From the NCBI GenBank assembly GCA_025360425.1, contig JANYCD010000052.1, positions 1 through 40,844 on the forward strand: a stretch of 40,844 nt of DNA, in the 5' to 3' direction. This stretch comes from Sterolibacteriaceae bacterium (lineage in GTDB: Bacteria > Pseudomonadota > Gammaproteobacteria > Burkholderiales > Rhodocyclaceae). The notes below the pieces were generated by a model. That model searched no databases. It was given only the letters and a program-made list of their open reading frames with translations, and had not been told where the DNA came from. Of the stretch, positions 1 to 8,360 are shown in pieces. The stretch's first letter is position 1, and every line of letters starts with the position of its first letter. The position numbers and the translations under genes are program-made.

Positions 1-541
1 AAACGCGGCCCTGACCGCGCTTTTTGTTTTCCGGTTTTCAGGTTTGCCGTTGCTGGTCGTCGCCGCAACGATGTGACGACCAGTTACGCTGCTAGATGGT
101 CTTCCTACTGTCCATACCTCTCCGGGCATAAATATCCGTGATGCGCCAGCTTCTCGATGTTATGCACCAGACAGAACAGCTTCCACTGCGTATCGACCTT
201 CTTCTTGCCGCGTAGCGTGAAGCGATCCAGCCCATTGTTGTAACGGATATTCCCGAACACCGGCTCCACCGTCGCAAAGCGTCGGCCATACAGCACCTTG
301 CCCTCGGGGCTATCGATCGCCCGCTTCATGATCTCGCTGTAGTTGATCGCTGCCGTGTCTGCCTTACCACGAAAGAAACTCACCTGTCGCATCTTGGTCT
401 TGTCCGGGGTGCGCAGGCATTTGTCTCGTTCTGTGCAAGGCACGCAATCGCGCAACGCGCCCTGGAACTTGACGGCAATGAAGCCGTTGTGGATGCAGTT
501 ACTGCCGTTCTGGTACAGCGTCTTGCCGGCGGGACAGATGC
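1..541 (-). mobile_element. Remnant of an IS1182-type insertion sequence (3' part of transposase gene and flank)
   Basis: Reading the minus strand from about 541 to 105, the translation matches the C-terminal third of IS1182-family (DDE_Tnp_1_6) transposases. It has the cysteine-rich stretch [12 protein letters not shown]...RDCVPC...KCLR, then [17 protein letters not shown] carrying the catalytic glutamate of the DDE triad. The N-terminal two thirds, with both catalytic aspartates, is absent, so the element cannot encode an active transposase. Outside the ORF, positions 54-61 and 75-82 form a perfect 8-bp inverted repeat (TGGTCGTC/GACGACCA). Positions 4-8 and 15-19 form a small hairpin followed by T5. 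Either could be terminal or terminator sequence of the element. The outer IS end is not certain and may lie beyond the window. Confidence 0.7.
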
Positions 542-821
542 AGGTGCCTTCGACCTCGCGCTCGTTATAGTAGATGAACAGCCGCGACGGGGTGAAGATC
601 CCGGACTTGTTCTGCTTCATCTGGTCGAACTGATGCGCGGCGGCAATGGCATTGGCGGTGCAACTGCCCAGCTCGCCCTGATTGAAAACAGGCGGGCACC
701 CGCGACGCAGGTCGACTTTTTTGGGCAGCCTGGCCAACACCGGTTGCGGCGCTGCGTAGCGATGATCGCGCTGGTCGGGCAAATCGGGGATCCAGCCGTA
801 CTTCTTGATCTTGCGGGTCAT
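105..821 (-). pseudogene. Chimeric ORF: N-terminus of C1 papain-like peptidase fused in frame to C-terminus of IS1182-type transposase
   Basis: Residues 1-93 look like the start of bacterial C1A (papain-like) peptidases: [15 protein letters not shown], then a propeptide-like LPKKVDLR, then [17 protein letters not shown], where the Cys of GSC is the usual nucleophile, then [11 protein letters not shown]. From residue ~94 (nt ~541) the sequence switches to transposase ([14 protein letters not shown] onward) without breaking frame. The peptidase His and Asn are therefore lost and the transposase lacks its Asp residues. Start 821 is chosen because AGGAGGG lies just upstream and the peptidase similarity begins there, although the frame stays open to 887. 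A good -10/-35 pair lies upstream, so the chimera may be made. I infer an IS-associated deletion or recombination. Catalytic activity is unlikely. Confidence 0.75.
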
Positions 822-858
822 GGCGCCCTCCTCTTGTTTAAAATCAATACGGACACAA

Positions 859-887
859 AATATATCCGTGGCATTTTCATAGCGCAA
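859..887 (-). promoter_or_regulatory. Promoter of the chimeric peptidase/transposase ORF
   Basis: On the minus strand TTGCGC (887-882) and TATATT (864-859) are separated by 17 nt. A strong Shine-Dalgarno (AGGAGG) and ATG at 821 follow. It probably drove the original C1 peptidase gene and is divergent from the efp promoter. Confidence 0.5.
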
Positions 888-940
888 GTCAAACTGAGTT
901 TTTACGTCGACATCCGCCGCATGCCAGGGGCGGATTGCCT

Positions 941-964
941 GCCCGAAGCCGAAGATATTCGGGC
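941..964. repeat. Hairpin between the divergent chimera and efp promoters
   Basis: GCCCGAA (941-947) and TTCGGGC (958-964) form a perfect 7-bp stem with a 10-nt loop, extendable by GCC/GGC after a small bulge. There is no T-tract. It lies just upstream of the efp -35 and could be an operator or a relic of an older terminator. Confidence 0.35.
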
Positions 965-970
965 AAGGCC

Positions 971-1000
971 TTGGCTTGGCAGGTCAAAGTTCGGTAGAAT
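971..1000 (+). promoter_or_regulatory. Predicted sigma-70 promoter of efp
   Basis: TTGGCT (971-976), an 18-nt spacer and TAGAAT (995-1000) precede efp. The start site would be near 1007, giving a leader of about 35 nt. Confidence 0.5.
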
Positions 1001-1040
1001 CAAGGGTTATTTTTCCCCTCCCCCTCGCAGGGCATTGCAC

Positions 1041-1598
1041 ATGAAAATCGCTCAGGAACTCCGCTCCGGCAACGTGATCATGGTCGGCAACGATCCGCTG
1101 GTCGTACAGAAGGCCGAATACAACAAGTCCGGTCGCAGCTCTGCTGTGGTCAAGATGAAGATGAAGAATCTCCTCACCGGCAGCCCGAGCGAGGCAATTT
1201 ACAAAGCCGACGACAAGTTCGAGCTGGTGCAGCTCGAACGCAAGGAAGTGACCTATTCCTACTTTGCCGATCCGCTGTATGTATTCATGGATACCGACTA
1301 CAACCAGTACGAGGTTGAAGGCGACAACATGGGCGATGCGCTCAACTACATCGATGACGGCCTGGCGTGCGAAGTGGTGTTCTACGACGGCAAGGCGATC
1401 TCGGTCGAGTTGCCCAACGCGGTGGTACGTGAAGTCATTTACACCGAGCCCGCAGTGAAGGGCGACACTTCAGGCAAGGTGATGAAGCCGGCCAAGATCA
1501 ACACTGGCTTCCAGTTGCCGGTGCCGCTGTTCGTTGAAATTGGCGACAAGATCGAAATCGATACCCGTACCGGCGAATATCGCAACCGGGTGAAGTAA
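1041..1598 (+). CDS. efp: Elongation factor P (R32-type)
   Basis: This 185-residue protein has the standard EF-P length and three-barrel layout, starting [14 protein letters not shown] binds between the ribosomal P and E sites and relieves stalling at polyproline stretches. The tip of domain I reads YNKSGRSSA, and counting from Met-1 puts Arg at position 32. That is the signature of the EF-P subfamily activated by EarP-dependent rhamnosylation (as in Neisseria and Pseudomonas), rather than the lysine of the EpmA/B type. The C-terminus [18 protein letters not shown] is canonical. The gene stands alone with its own promoter and terminator. earP is not adjacent: the upstream neighbour is the divergent chimeric ORF. 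The alternative in-frame extension upstream is not family-like and is rejected. Confidence 0.97.
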   Translation: MKIAQELRSGNVIMVGNDPLVVQKAEYNKSGRSSAVVKMKMKNLLTGSPSEAIYKADDKFELVQLERKEVTYSYFADPLYVFMDTDYNQYEVEGDNMGDALNYIDDGLACEVVFYDGKAISVELPNAVVREVIYTEPAVKGDTSGKVMKPAKINTGFQLPVPLFVEIGDKIEIDTRTGEYRNRVK

Positions 1599-1620
1599 AG
1601 CCGGATGCGGCTTCAATGAA

Positions 1621-1646
1621 AAGCGGCCTGCGGGCCGCTTTTTTTG
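1621..1646 (+). terminator. Rho-independent terminator of efp
   Basis: AAGCGGCC (1621-1628) and GGCCGCTT (1633-1640) form an 8-bp GC-rich stem with a 4-nt loop, running into a T-tract, 22 nt after the efp stop. Confidence 0.85.
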
Positions 1647-1752
1647 TTGCCGTTTGGCGCACTGGGGCCGGTGCCGAATGCTGCACTGCCGCTTGAGGAA
1701 TTTGCGCCGACGCCGCAGACTGCGCGTTCCCCAACACGATCCGTGAAAAATC

Positions 1753-2688
1753 ATGTCCGAAATCATTCTCCATCACTATCCCGAATCCCTGTTTTCCGAG
1801 AAGGTGCGTCTGGTCTTCGGCAGCAAGCGCTTGTCGTGGCGTTCGGTGATCATTCCCGTCGTCATGCCCAAGCCCGACCTGCTGGCGCTGACCGGCGCGT
1901 ATCGGCGCACGCCGGTGATGCAGTTGGGCTGCGACATTTACTGCGACACTGCCTTGATCAGCGAAGTGGTCGATCGGATGTCGCCTGCCCCATCGCTGTT
2001 TCCGGCCAACCAGAGCGCACGGGTGCAGATGGCTTCGCGCTGGGCGGACACCACGCTGTTTTCGGCGGCAGTGTCGTACAGCATGCAACCGGAGGGAATA
2101 GCCAAAATATTTCCAGATCCCAAAGGGGCCGAAGCGCTGTTTACCGATCGGCAGCCTTTTCTCGCCGGCGGTAGCGCCCAGGTATTCATCGCTGCGGCAG
2201 ACGCATTGCCGACCTTGATGGGCACCATCGACTGGATCGATGCCGAACTGGCCGCCTCCGGTGCGCCGTTTATTGGCGGCGCCACGCCGTCAGCCCTTGA
2301 TTTCTCGGTGTATCACTGCCTCTGGTTCATTCAAGGCGCAGGGATGCTCGACGGTTTGCTGGCAGGACGCGCACAGGTGCCCGCGTGGATGAAGAATGTG
2401 GCGGCCATTGGCCACGGCAATCCGGTTGCGATGAGCAGCACGGAAGCCATCGCGGTGGCCAAAGCCGCGACGCCAGCCCGCGCCGAACCCTTTGCTGCCG
2501 GGAGTACTGATGGTCTGGCACCCGGCGACGCGGTCGAAGTGGCGGCGACCGACTATGGCGTGGACGCGACAGCGGGCACGCTGGTCACCGCGACGCGGCG
2601 TGAGTTCGTGATTGCCCGGGAAGATGCCCGTGCCGGGAAAGTGCATGTGCATTTCCCGCGCATCGGCTTTCGCATTGCCAAACGTTAA
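1753..2688 (+). CDS. Glutathione S-transferase family protein with C-terminal beta-rich extension
   Basis: This is a 311-residue protein. Residues 1-80 have the thioredoxin-like GST N-terminal fold: IILHHYPESLFSEKVRLVF, with candidate Ser/Tyr residues at the G-site, then YRRTPVMQLG containing the cis-Pro and CDTALISEVVD. Residues ~100-235 resemble the helical GST C-domain (DWIDAELAASGAPFIGG...SALDFSVYH). The last ~65 residues (GDAVEVAATDYGV...VHVHFPRIGFRI) form an extra small beta-rich module not seen in typical ~210-residue GSTs. Substrate cannot be told; thiol transfer or a stress role is inferred from the family only. It converges on nagZ, and the two stop codons share the TTAA at 2685-2688. 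Confidence 0.8.
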   Translation: MSEIILHHYPESLFSEKVRLVFGSKRLSWRSVIIPVVMPKPDLLALTGAYRRTPVMQLGCDIYCDTALISEVVDRMSPAPSLFPANQSARVQMASRWADTTLFSAAVSYSMQPEGIAKIFPDPKGAEALFTDRQPFLAGGSAQVFIAAADALPTLMGTIDWIDAELAASGAPFIGGATPSALDFSVYHCLWFIQGAGMLDGLLAGRAQVPAWMKNVAAIGHGNPVAMSSTEAIAVAKAATPARAEPFAAGSTDGLAPGDAVEVAATDYGVDATAGTLVTATRREFVIAREDARAGKVHVHFPRIGFRIAKR

Positions 2689-3719
2689 GTGCCGTTGCCG
2701 CGCATGCGTTCGATGACCTCGACGCCGACGCGGTAGCGGTTGTCGCGTGACAATTCGTCCCACGTCAATGGGGGACTGCCCGGAAGCAGGTGCTTGACGC
2801 GGGCAGCCCGCATGGAATCGGGTGTGGGCTGCCACGCTTCGAGCAGGGTCGCCACCGAATCGGGTGCGTTGCAGACCAACAGCATGTCGCAACCGGCGCT
2901 CCATGCGGCGTTGGCGCGCTCGACAATCCCACCCGCAACCGCCGCGCCCTCCATCGACAGGTCATCACTGAAGATGACGCCGTCGAATCGGAATTGTTCG
3001 CGCAACCTGGCGATCCATACCGGTGAGAAGCCGGCTGGGCGGTGGTCAACTTTGGGGTAGATCACGTGCGCCGGCATCACGGCGTCCAACTTCACGTTTG
3101 CGTAAGGCAACATATCGATGGCGATTTCTGCCAGTTCCCGTGCGTCGACCGGAATCGCCACATGGGAGTCGGCCTCGACCCAGCCGTGACCGGGAAAGTG
3201 TTTGCCGCACGCGCCCATGCCGGCATCGCGCAGGCCGTCGATCAGCGCTCTCGCGAGTTCGACCACCGCTTTCGGATCACGATGCAAGGCACGGTTGCCG
3301 ATCACGCCGCTGCGTCCCCAATCAAGATCGAGGACCGGCGTGAATGAAAAGTCGACGCCGCAAGCACGCAGTTCGGCGGCCAGAACATAGCCGATGCCAT
3401 GCGCGGCCTGCCATGCAGCGTGCGGTTCGTTGTCCCACCACTGACCCAGCGTGCGCATCGGCGGCAGTTGCGTGAAGCCCTCGCGAAAGCGTTGCACGCG
3501 ACCGCCTTCGTGATCGACTGCAATCGGCAGACACGGCTGGCGCAGGGCATGAATCTGCAAACACAGGGCGGCGAGCTGCTGCGGATTTTGATAGTTGCGC
3601 GTAAACAGGATGACGCCGCCAACGAGGGGATGCGTCAGGCGATCACGATCAAGATCGCTCAGCGCAGTGCCAACGATGTCGATCATCAGGGGACCAAGTG
3701 ATGTTGTGTTCATAGGCAT
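2685..3719 (-). CDS. nagZ: Beta-N-acetylhexosaminidase NagZ (glycoside hydrolase family 3)
   Basis: This is a 344-residue GH3 enzyme of peptidoglycan recycling that removes GlcNAc from GlcNAc-anhydroMurNAc peptides in the cytoplasm. Diagnostic motifs are HPLVGGVILFTRNY, AVDHEGGRVQRFREGFT, KHFPGHGWVEADSH (the mobile loop with the catalytic His/Asp dyad) and VIFSDDLSMEGA (the nucleophile Asp is the first D of SDDLSM). Length matches the family (~340). It is the last gene of the lepA-nagZ run. The third codon is also ATG (3713) and forms an ATGA overlap with the acpS stop, so it is an equally good start. Neither start has a clear Shine-Dalgarno, which is consistent with translational coupling. 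Confidence 0.95.
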   Translation of the reverse strand: MPMNTTSLGPLMIDIVGTALSDLDRDRLTHPLVGGVILFTRNYQNPQQLAALCLQIHALRQPCLPIAVDHEGGRVQRFREGFTQLPPMRTLGQWWDNEPHAAWQAAHGIGYVLAAELRACGVDFSFTPVLDLDWGRSGVIGNRALHRDPKAVVELARALIDGLRDAGMGACGKHFPGHGWVEADSHVAIPVDARELAEIAIDMLPYANVKLDAVMPAHVIYPKVDHRPAGFSPVWIARLREQFRFDGVIFSDDLSMEGAAVAGGIVERANAAWSAGCDMLLVCNAPDSVATLLEAWQPTPDSMRAARVKHLLPGSPPLTWDELSRDNRYRVGVEVIERMRGNGT

Positions 3720-4087
3720 TCGGCAACCACGAAGGCAACGACATAGTCCCGCTCGTCGGAGAGAGAAAGGTGTGTGACGAGTTTGCGTTCGGTGATGTAG
3801 GCGACGAGTTCTCCGCCAAATTCAAAATCAGGCTTGCCCAGTACGTCATGCACCACGGCGATGGAAGGCAACAATACCGGCGTGCGTACGCCAATGCCCA
3901 AGGCTTTGCCCAGCGCTTCCTTGGCGGCAAAGCGTTTGGCCAGGAAGCGCGCCGGATCGCTGCTGGCGCGGCAGGCATCGCGCTCGGCAGGCGCAAGAAC
4001 TTTTTCCAGGGCACGCTCGCCGTGGCGTTCATGAAACTCGCCCATGCGCGCTACGGCAATGATATCGGTACCAATTCCGAAAATCAT
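3710..4087 (-). CDS. acpS: Holo-[acyl-carrier-protein] synthase
   Basis: This 125-residue 4'-phosphopantetheinyl transferase moves phosphopantetheine from CoA to Ser of AcpP (acpP lies at 23605 in this window). The start MIFGIGTDIIAVARM carries the Mg-binding Asp. RFLAKRFAAKEALGKALG is the second metal/CoA motif (the WxxKEA-like stretch), and the ending HLSLSDERDYVVAFVVAE is typical. Length is normal. It overlaps pdxJ (4084-4087) and nagZ by ATGA-type junctions. The pdxJ-acpS pairing is conserved across proteobacteria. Confidence 0.96.
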   Translation of the reverse strand: MIFGIGTDIIAVARMGEFHERHGERALEKVLAPAERDACRASSDPARFLAKRFAAKEALGKALGIGVRTPVLLPSIAVVHDVLGKPDFEFGGELVAYITERKLVTHLSLSDERDYVVAFVVAECL

Positions 4088-4848
4088 ACGGGGTATGCCC
4101 TGCGGATGCAGCGTTGGTAGTCACGCACAGTCTCGGCGATACCGAGTTCAAGCGCATCGGCGATCAGCGCATGGCCGATGGATACTTCCAGCACACCGGG
4201 TACAGCACGCAGAAAATCGGCGAGGTTGTCACGGTTGAGATCGTGGCCGGCGTTGACGCCAAGACCCGCTGCCGCAGCAGCGCGCGCCGCTGCGGAAAAA
4301 AGTTCCATCTGTGCGCTTTGCGTGGCCGTGCCATGCGCCGCCGCATAAGGCTCAGTGTACAACTCGACGCGGTCGGCACCGATCGAGCGCGCCAGTGGCA
4401 TGGCCTCGGGCAGCGCATCCATGAACAGGCTGACACGCACGCCCAACGCGTGGCACTCACCGATCAACGACTTCAGACGTGCGCCGTCGGCAGTGAGGTT
4501 CCAACCATGATCAGAAGTGAACTGGCCTTCGCTGTCCGGCACAAACGTGCATTGCTGTGGACGCACTTCGCGCACGAAACCCATCAGGTTGTGGAAGGGG
4601 TTGCCTTCGATGTTGTATTCCGCCGCAGGCCAGGCCTTGAGCAGCATGGCGAGGTCTCGCACATCGTGCGCGCGGATGTGCCGCCCGTCCGGCCGTGGGT
4701 GCACGGTGATGCCGTTGGCGCCCGCTTGCAGACAAATTTCGGCCATGCGCATAACGTCGGGAATGTCCAGGTGCCGCGTGTTGCGCAACAAGGCCACCTT
4801 GTTCACGTTGACCGACAGAGCGGCGCGAAGTCTCACAGGGTCAGTCAC
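4084..4848 (-). CDS. pdxJ: Pyridoxine 5'-phosphate synthase
   Basis: This 254-residue TIM-barrel enzyme condenses 1-deoxy-D-xylulose 5-phosphate with 3-amino-2-oxopropyl phosphate, the last ring-forming step of DXP-dependent vitamin B6 synthesis. It shows LSVNVNKVALLRNTR, ANGITVHPRPDGRHI (active-site His), YNIEGNP, VPDSEGQFTSDHGW (E/D loop), RVELYTEPYA and GLGVNAGHDLN. All the usual landmarks are present at the expected spacing. ATGA overlaps occur on both sides (recO stop, acpS start). Confidence 0.97.
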   Translation of the reverse strand: MTDPVRLRAALSVNVNKVALLRNTRHLDIPDVMRMAEICLQAGANGITVHPRPDGRHIRAHDVRDLAMLLKAWPAAEYNIEGNPFHNLMGFVREVRPQQCTFVPDSEGQFTSDHGWNLTADGARLKSLIGECHALGVRVSLFMDALPEAMPLARSIGADRVELYTEPYAAAHGTATQSAQMELFSAAARAAAAAGLGVNAGHDLNRDNLADFLRAVPGVLEVSIGHALIADALELGIAETVRDYQRCIRRAYPV

Positions 4849-5561
4849 AATTCCTGCAACTCCATGAAGACCCGGCGCGACTGCAATGTTTTTCCATCCA
4901 GTTGATGGGCGATCAATTGCCGCATCAGCAGCTTGCTTTCCATCAGCGAGCGCGGGTCGGCATAGTCGTCGGCGGCGAAATCGAGCAGGGTCTTGCCAGC
5001 GAATGTTGGCAAGACTTCATCGGCAGAGGCTATGCGCGGCCCGCGCTCAAGCAGATAGACATAACGCTGCCCGGCTGAAATTTCTGCTCCGTGTACGTCG
5101 CTGTCCAGCCTCAGCCCGTAGCCGATCTCCTTCAACAGTGTCTTCTCGAAGCGGCGCAATTCGGCGCCATCCGATGCGCCGTTGGCCAGTGCCATCAGGG
5201 CTTCGGCATAGGCGTCGAACAGACCGGGATGCGCATCTTCGCGCTGCATCAGCTTGAGCAAAAGTTCGTTGAGATAATAGCCGAGCAACAGGCAACGCCC
5301 TTGCGGCAGCGGCATGCCACCCAGCCATTCGGCACGCGCCAGGGTCTTGACTTCACCGCTGCCGAACCAGCCCAACTCAAGTCGCTGAAATCCGATCAGA
5401 ACACCGCGCAATGCCGAGCGCGGGCGGCGGGCGCCGCGCGCCAGCACCGGCAGGCGGCCATGATCGCGGGAAAAAATGTCGAGCACCAGGCTGGTCTCGC
5501 TGTAGGGATAGCTGTGCAGCAGGAAAACCTGCTGGCCGTCGACACGCTGCTTGCCGCTCAT
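4845..5561 (-). CDS. recO: DNA repair protein RecO
   Basis: This 238-residue recombination mediator loads RecA on SSB-coated single-stranded DNA with RecR. The N-terminal OB fold reads QQVFLLHSYPYSETSLVLDIFSRDHGRLPVLARGARR, a near-standard RecO opening. The helical C-domain follows (LGYYLNELLLKLMQREDAHPGLFDAYAEAL). As in other Gram-negative RecO proteins, I see no four-Cys zinc cluster. It sits between era (28-nt gap) and pdxJ (4-nt overlap), its usual place in proteobacteria. Confidence 0.95.
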   Translation of the reverse strand: MSGKQRVDGQQVFLLHSYPYSETSLVLDIFSRDHGRLPVLARGARRPRSALRGVLIGFQRLELGWFGSGEVKTLARAEWLGGMPLPQGRCLLLGYYLNELLLKLMQREDAHPGLFDAYAEALMALANGASDGAELRRFEKTLLKEIGYGLRLDSDVHGAEISAGQRYVYLLERGPRIASADEVLPTFAGKTLLDFAADDYADPRSLMESKLLMRQLIAHQLDGKTLQSRRVFMELQEL

Positions 5562-5589
5562 GATGAATAAGATGGATAGCGCCGCGACT

Positions 5590-6486
5590 TCACTCGTAGC
5601 CCAGTGATTTCAGCGCGCGTTCGTCATCGGCCCAACCGCTCTTGACCTTGACCCAGGTCTCCAGCCAGACCTTGCCGCCGAACAGCGCTTCCATGTCGCG
5701 GCGCGCATCGGAGGAAATTCGTTTCAGGCGTTCGCCATCCTTGCCGATGACGATGCCCTTGTGCGCCTGCCGGTCGACGATGATCGCGGCGTGGATGCGG
5801 CGCAGGATGCTTTCTCCTTCGGCTTCCTGTTCGAACTTTTCGATTTCGACGGTGATGCCGTAGGGCAATTCTTCTCCGACGTTGCGAAACAGTTTCTCGC
5901 GCAGAAGTTCAGCGGCAAGAAAGCGCTCCGAGCGATCAGTGATGTCGTCGGCATCGAAGACCGGCGGCGCCTCGGGCAGGTATTTGGCCGCCGTGGCGAG
6001 CAGTTCCGCCATGCCCTGCGCGCGCTCGGCGCTGACCGGTATGATTTCGGCAAACGGAAATTCCGCCGCACGCTGCTGGATGAAGGGCAGCAGCAGCCCC
6101 TTGTCCTTCAGTCGGTCGATCTTGTTGATCACCAGCAGCACCGGCCGCCCCTCAGGCATCAGCTTGAGGATGTCGGTCTCACCACTACCCCAGCGCCCGG
6201 CTTCAACAACGAACAGCACCACATCAACGCCGGCGAGTGTTTGCGTCACGCTGCGATTCATCAGCCGGTTGAGCGCGCCGCTCTTCTGCATCTGGAAGCC
6301 CGGCGTATCGACGAAAATGAACTGGCAATCGGCGTCGGTGAAAATGCCGCGGATGCTGTGTCGAGTCGTCTGCGCCTTGCTTGAAGTAATGCTGACCTTG
6401 GCACCGACCAGGCGATTGGTGAGCGTCGATTTTCCAACGTTGGGTCGTCCGACGATGGCGAGATAACCGGTGCGAAATTCACTCAT
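5590..6486 (-). CDS. era: GTPase Era
   Basis: This 298-residue Ras-like GTPase assists 16S rRNA 3'-end maturation and 30S assembly at the membrane. The G domain has G1 [11 protein letters not shown]2 [11 protein letters not shown]3 DTPGF and G4 NKID, followed by a C-terminal KH domain ([11 protein letters not shown]...[23 protein letters not shown]...[13 protein letters not shown]). Start 6486 is chosen because [21 protein letters not shown] is the family N-terminus and the ATG overlaps the rnc stop as ATGA. The frame is open 92 codons further upstream inside rnc, but that stretch has no Era similarity. Confidence 0.97.
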   Translation of the reverse strand: MSEFRTGYLAIVGRPNVGKSTLTNRLVGAKVSITSSKAQTTRHSIRGIFTDADCQFIFVDTPGFQMQKSGALNRLMNRSVTQTLAGVDVVLFVVEAGRWGSGETDILKLMPEGRPVLLVINKIDRLKDKGLLLPFIQQRAAEFPFAEIIPVSAERAQGMAELLATAAKYLPEAPPVFDADDITDRSERFLAAELLREKLFRNVGEELPYGITVEIEKFEQEAEGESILRRIHAAIIVDRQAHKGIVIGKDGERLKRISSDARRDMEALFGGKVWLETWVKVKSGWADDERALKSLGYE

Positions 6487-7154
6487 CGGATTTGTACTTG
6501 TTGCAATGCCAGGCTTGCCGCAACCTGCTCGGCCGAGCGACGACTGAGCCCTGAACCCGTGCAACGAATGTTCAATTCCGGAATCTGGCACTCCACTTCG
6601 AACTCCTGTGCGTGCGCTTCGCCATGGGTTCCGCACAACACGTATTTGGGCAACTCCAGGCGACGGCCCTGCAGCAGTTCCTGCAACGCTGTCTTGGGAT
6701 CGCGGCTGGAGGCGTCGGGATTCAACCCGGCCAGCAACGGGGCGAAAAGCTGCTCGATGCAAGCGGCCGCAACATCAAATCCGGCATCGATGAATATGGC
6801 GCCGAATAGCGCTTCCATCGCATCGGCCAGCATGGAGGGGCGGCGGGCGCCGCCGCTCTTGACCTCGCCCTCGCCGAGCCGCAGATGGGTGCCCAATGCC
6901 AAACCCAGGCCGATGTCGGCGAGCGTTTCCTGACGCACGAGGCTGGCCCGCAGGCGCGACAACTCGCCTTCACGAAGCTCCGGAAAGCGCCGATAGAGCA
7001 GGCTGGCAATGACGCAATTCAACACGCCGTCGCCGACAAACTCCAGTCTTTCGTTATGGACGGAACCGTGACTGCGATGGGTCATCGCCCGGAGCAGAAG
7101 CTCCGGTTGGGCGAAAACGTGCCCGAGCTTCTGCTCCAGCAGGTCCGGGTTCAT
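6483..7154 (-). CDS. rnc: Ribonuclease III
   Basis: This 223-residue double-strand-specific endoribonuclease processes rRNA precursors and some mRNAs. The catalytic signature [14 protein letters not shown] carries the acidic residues, and the second acidic motif is [20 protein letters not shown] dsRNA-binding domain follows ([38 protein letters not shown]...[19 protein letters not shown]). Length is normal. It forms ATGA overlaps with the DUF4845 gene upstream and era downstream, as is usual in betaproteobacteria. Confidence 0.97.
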   Translation of the reverse strand: MNPDLLEQKLGHVFAQPELLLRAMTHRSHGSVHNERLEFVGDGVLNCVIASLLYRRFPELREGELSRLRASLVRQETLADIGLGLALGTHLRLGEGEVKSGGARRPSMLADAMEALFGAIFIDAGFDVAAACIEQLFAPLLAGLNPDASSRDPKTALQELLQGRRLELPKYVLCGTHGEAHAQEFEVECQIPELNIRCTGSGLSRRSAEQVAASLALQQVQIR

Positions 7155-7534
7155 TTTTTGGCGGAACTGCCCTCGAAATCGAGTACCAGGCTGGCATTGG
7201 CGAACAGCGGAATTTTTCTCGAATAGGCGTAGGTGATAACGACCTCGCCATTTTCCTTGCTGATGTCCAGGTCCGCCGGCTCAATGCCCTTGACGTTATC
7301 GATCTCCGCACGCTTGGAGTAGGCCGTTCGAATGTCGCTGATGCTCATTTCACGCGACGCCGGATCCTGGGCAGTGGCCTTGACGTCCTTGACGATCGCC
7401 AGATAGTCGGTGATATCAGGGAAAAGCTTCATCACAAAAAATGCAACGATCCCCAACAAGGCGACGCCCATGAGCAAACCGGTCAAGGTTACGCCACGCT
7501 GCCTGACGGAAAGAGTGCTGTTTTCACGATTCAT
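7151..7534 (-). CDS. DUF4845 membrane-anchored protein
   Basis: This 127-residue protein has a basic N-terminus with a pilin-like opening (RQRGVTLTGLLMGVALLGIVAFFVMKLFPDITDYLAIVKDV). One transmembrane helix at roughly residues 15-38 is followed by a short periplasmic domain ending ANASLVLDFEGSS. It matches the DUF4845 family that sits between lepB and rnc throughout betaproteobacteria. Function is unknown. The type-IV-pilin-like GxTLxx opening suggests insertion by the same route, but no proven cleavage or role is known to me. The ATG at 7534 is preferred over a GTG one codon earlier because GGGAG lies 7 nt upstream of it. Confidence 0.85.
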   Translation of the reverse strand: MNRENSTLSVRQRGVTLTGLLMGVALLGIVAFFVMKLFPDITDYLAIVKDVKATAQDPASREMSISDIRTAYSKRAEIDNVKGIEPADLDISKENGEVVITYAYSRKIPLFANASLVLDFEGSSAKK

Positions 7535-7550
7535 CACGTTTCTCCCTTCG

Positions 7551-8360
7551 CTATTTGAAAGATCCGATACGCGTCAAGTCGATGCCGCTTGGCGGAATCA
7601 GGCTGTCGGCATGAAACCATATTCCGAAGGCCCGGCCGACGATATTCTCATCCGGCACAAAACCCCAGTAGCGACTGTCTTTCGAGTTGTCACGATTGTC
7701 GCCCATCATGAAATAATGGCCGGGCGGCACTTTGCAAATCACGCCTGCACTATTGTAGTGGCAATTATCGCGGTATGGGAAATCGCTGGCCTGCGAGATA
7801 AAAGCCGGCGTTTCCTTGTCGACCAGAATCTCGTGTTCGACGTTGCCGAGCTTCTCGCGGAAGCGCGGCGTGAAATAAAGCCCCTTGCCCAGATAATCGT
7901 CCAGCTTGCTCTGCGGCATCTCCTGGCCGTTGATGGTCAGATGCTTGTCCTGATAGGCCACCTTGTCGCCGGGAACGCCCACCACGCGCTTGATGTAGTC
8001 GACCGACGGATCGAATGGATAACGAAATACCATGACGTCGCCGCGTTGTGGTTTATTCACGTCAAGAATTTTCTTGTTGAGCACCGGCAGACGTATGCCG
8101 TAGGTGTATTTATTGACGAGGATAAAGTCGCCCACTTGCAGCGTCGGAATCATCGAACCTGAAGGAATTTTGAAAGGTTCGACAATGAACGAGCGCAGCA
8201 CGAAGACGACGAGAATGACCGGGAAAAAACTTGCGCCATATTCTACCCACCACGGCTCGGGGACGCCGGCTGCGCGGCGCTTGCGCAAGACAAAGTGATC
8301 CGCCATCCACAACACGCCCGTGGCCGCCAGCAGGCAAAAAAGTATCAATGCAAAATTCAT
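7551..8360 (-). CDS. lepB: Signal peptidase I
   Basis: This 269-residue inner-membrane serine/lysine protease removes signal peptides from Sec and Tat substrates. Transmembrane helix 1 covers residues ~3-20 and helix 2 ~45-60. The nucleophile is Ser-69 in [10 protein letters not shown] and the general base is Lys-124 in [12 protein letters not shown]. The C-terminal motif [19 protein letters not shown] is intact. Length fits the family. It overlaps lepA by ATGA (8357-8360), the classic lepA-lepB operon. Confidence 0.97.
   Translation of the reverse strand: MNFALILFCLLAATGVLWMADHFVLRKRRAAGVPEPWWVEYGASFFPVILVVFVLRSFIVEPFKIPSGSMIPTLQVGDFILVNKYTYGIRLPVLNKKILDVNKPQRGDVMVFRYPFDPSVDYIKRVVGVPGDKVAYQDKHLTINGQEMPQSKLDDYLGKGLYFTPRFREKLGNVEHEILVDKETPAFISQASDFPYRDNCHYNSAGVICKVPPGHYFMMGDNRDNSKDSRYWGFVPDENIVGRAFGIWFHADSLIPPSGIDLTRIGSFK

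Noticed and set aside
489-1040. Upstream extension of efp in the same frame
   Set aside because: EF-P begins at [11 protein letters not shown] (1041). The extension is antisense to the chimeric ORF and carries no EF-P similarity.
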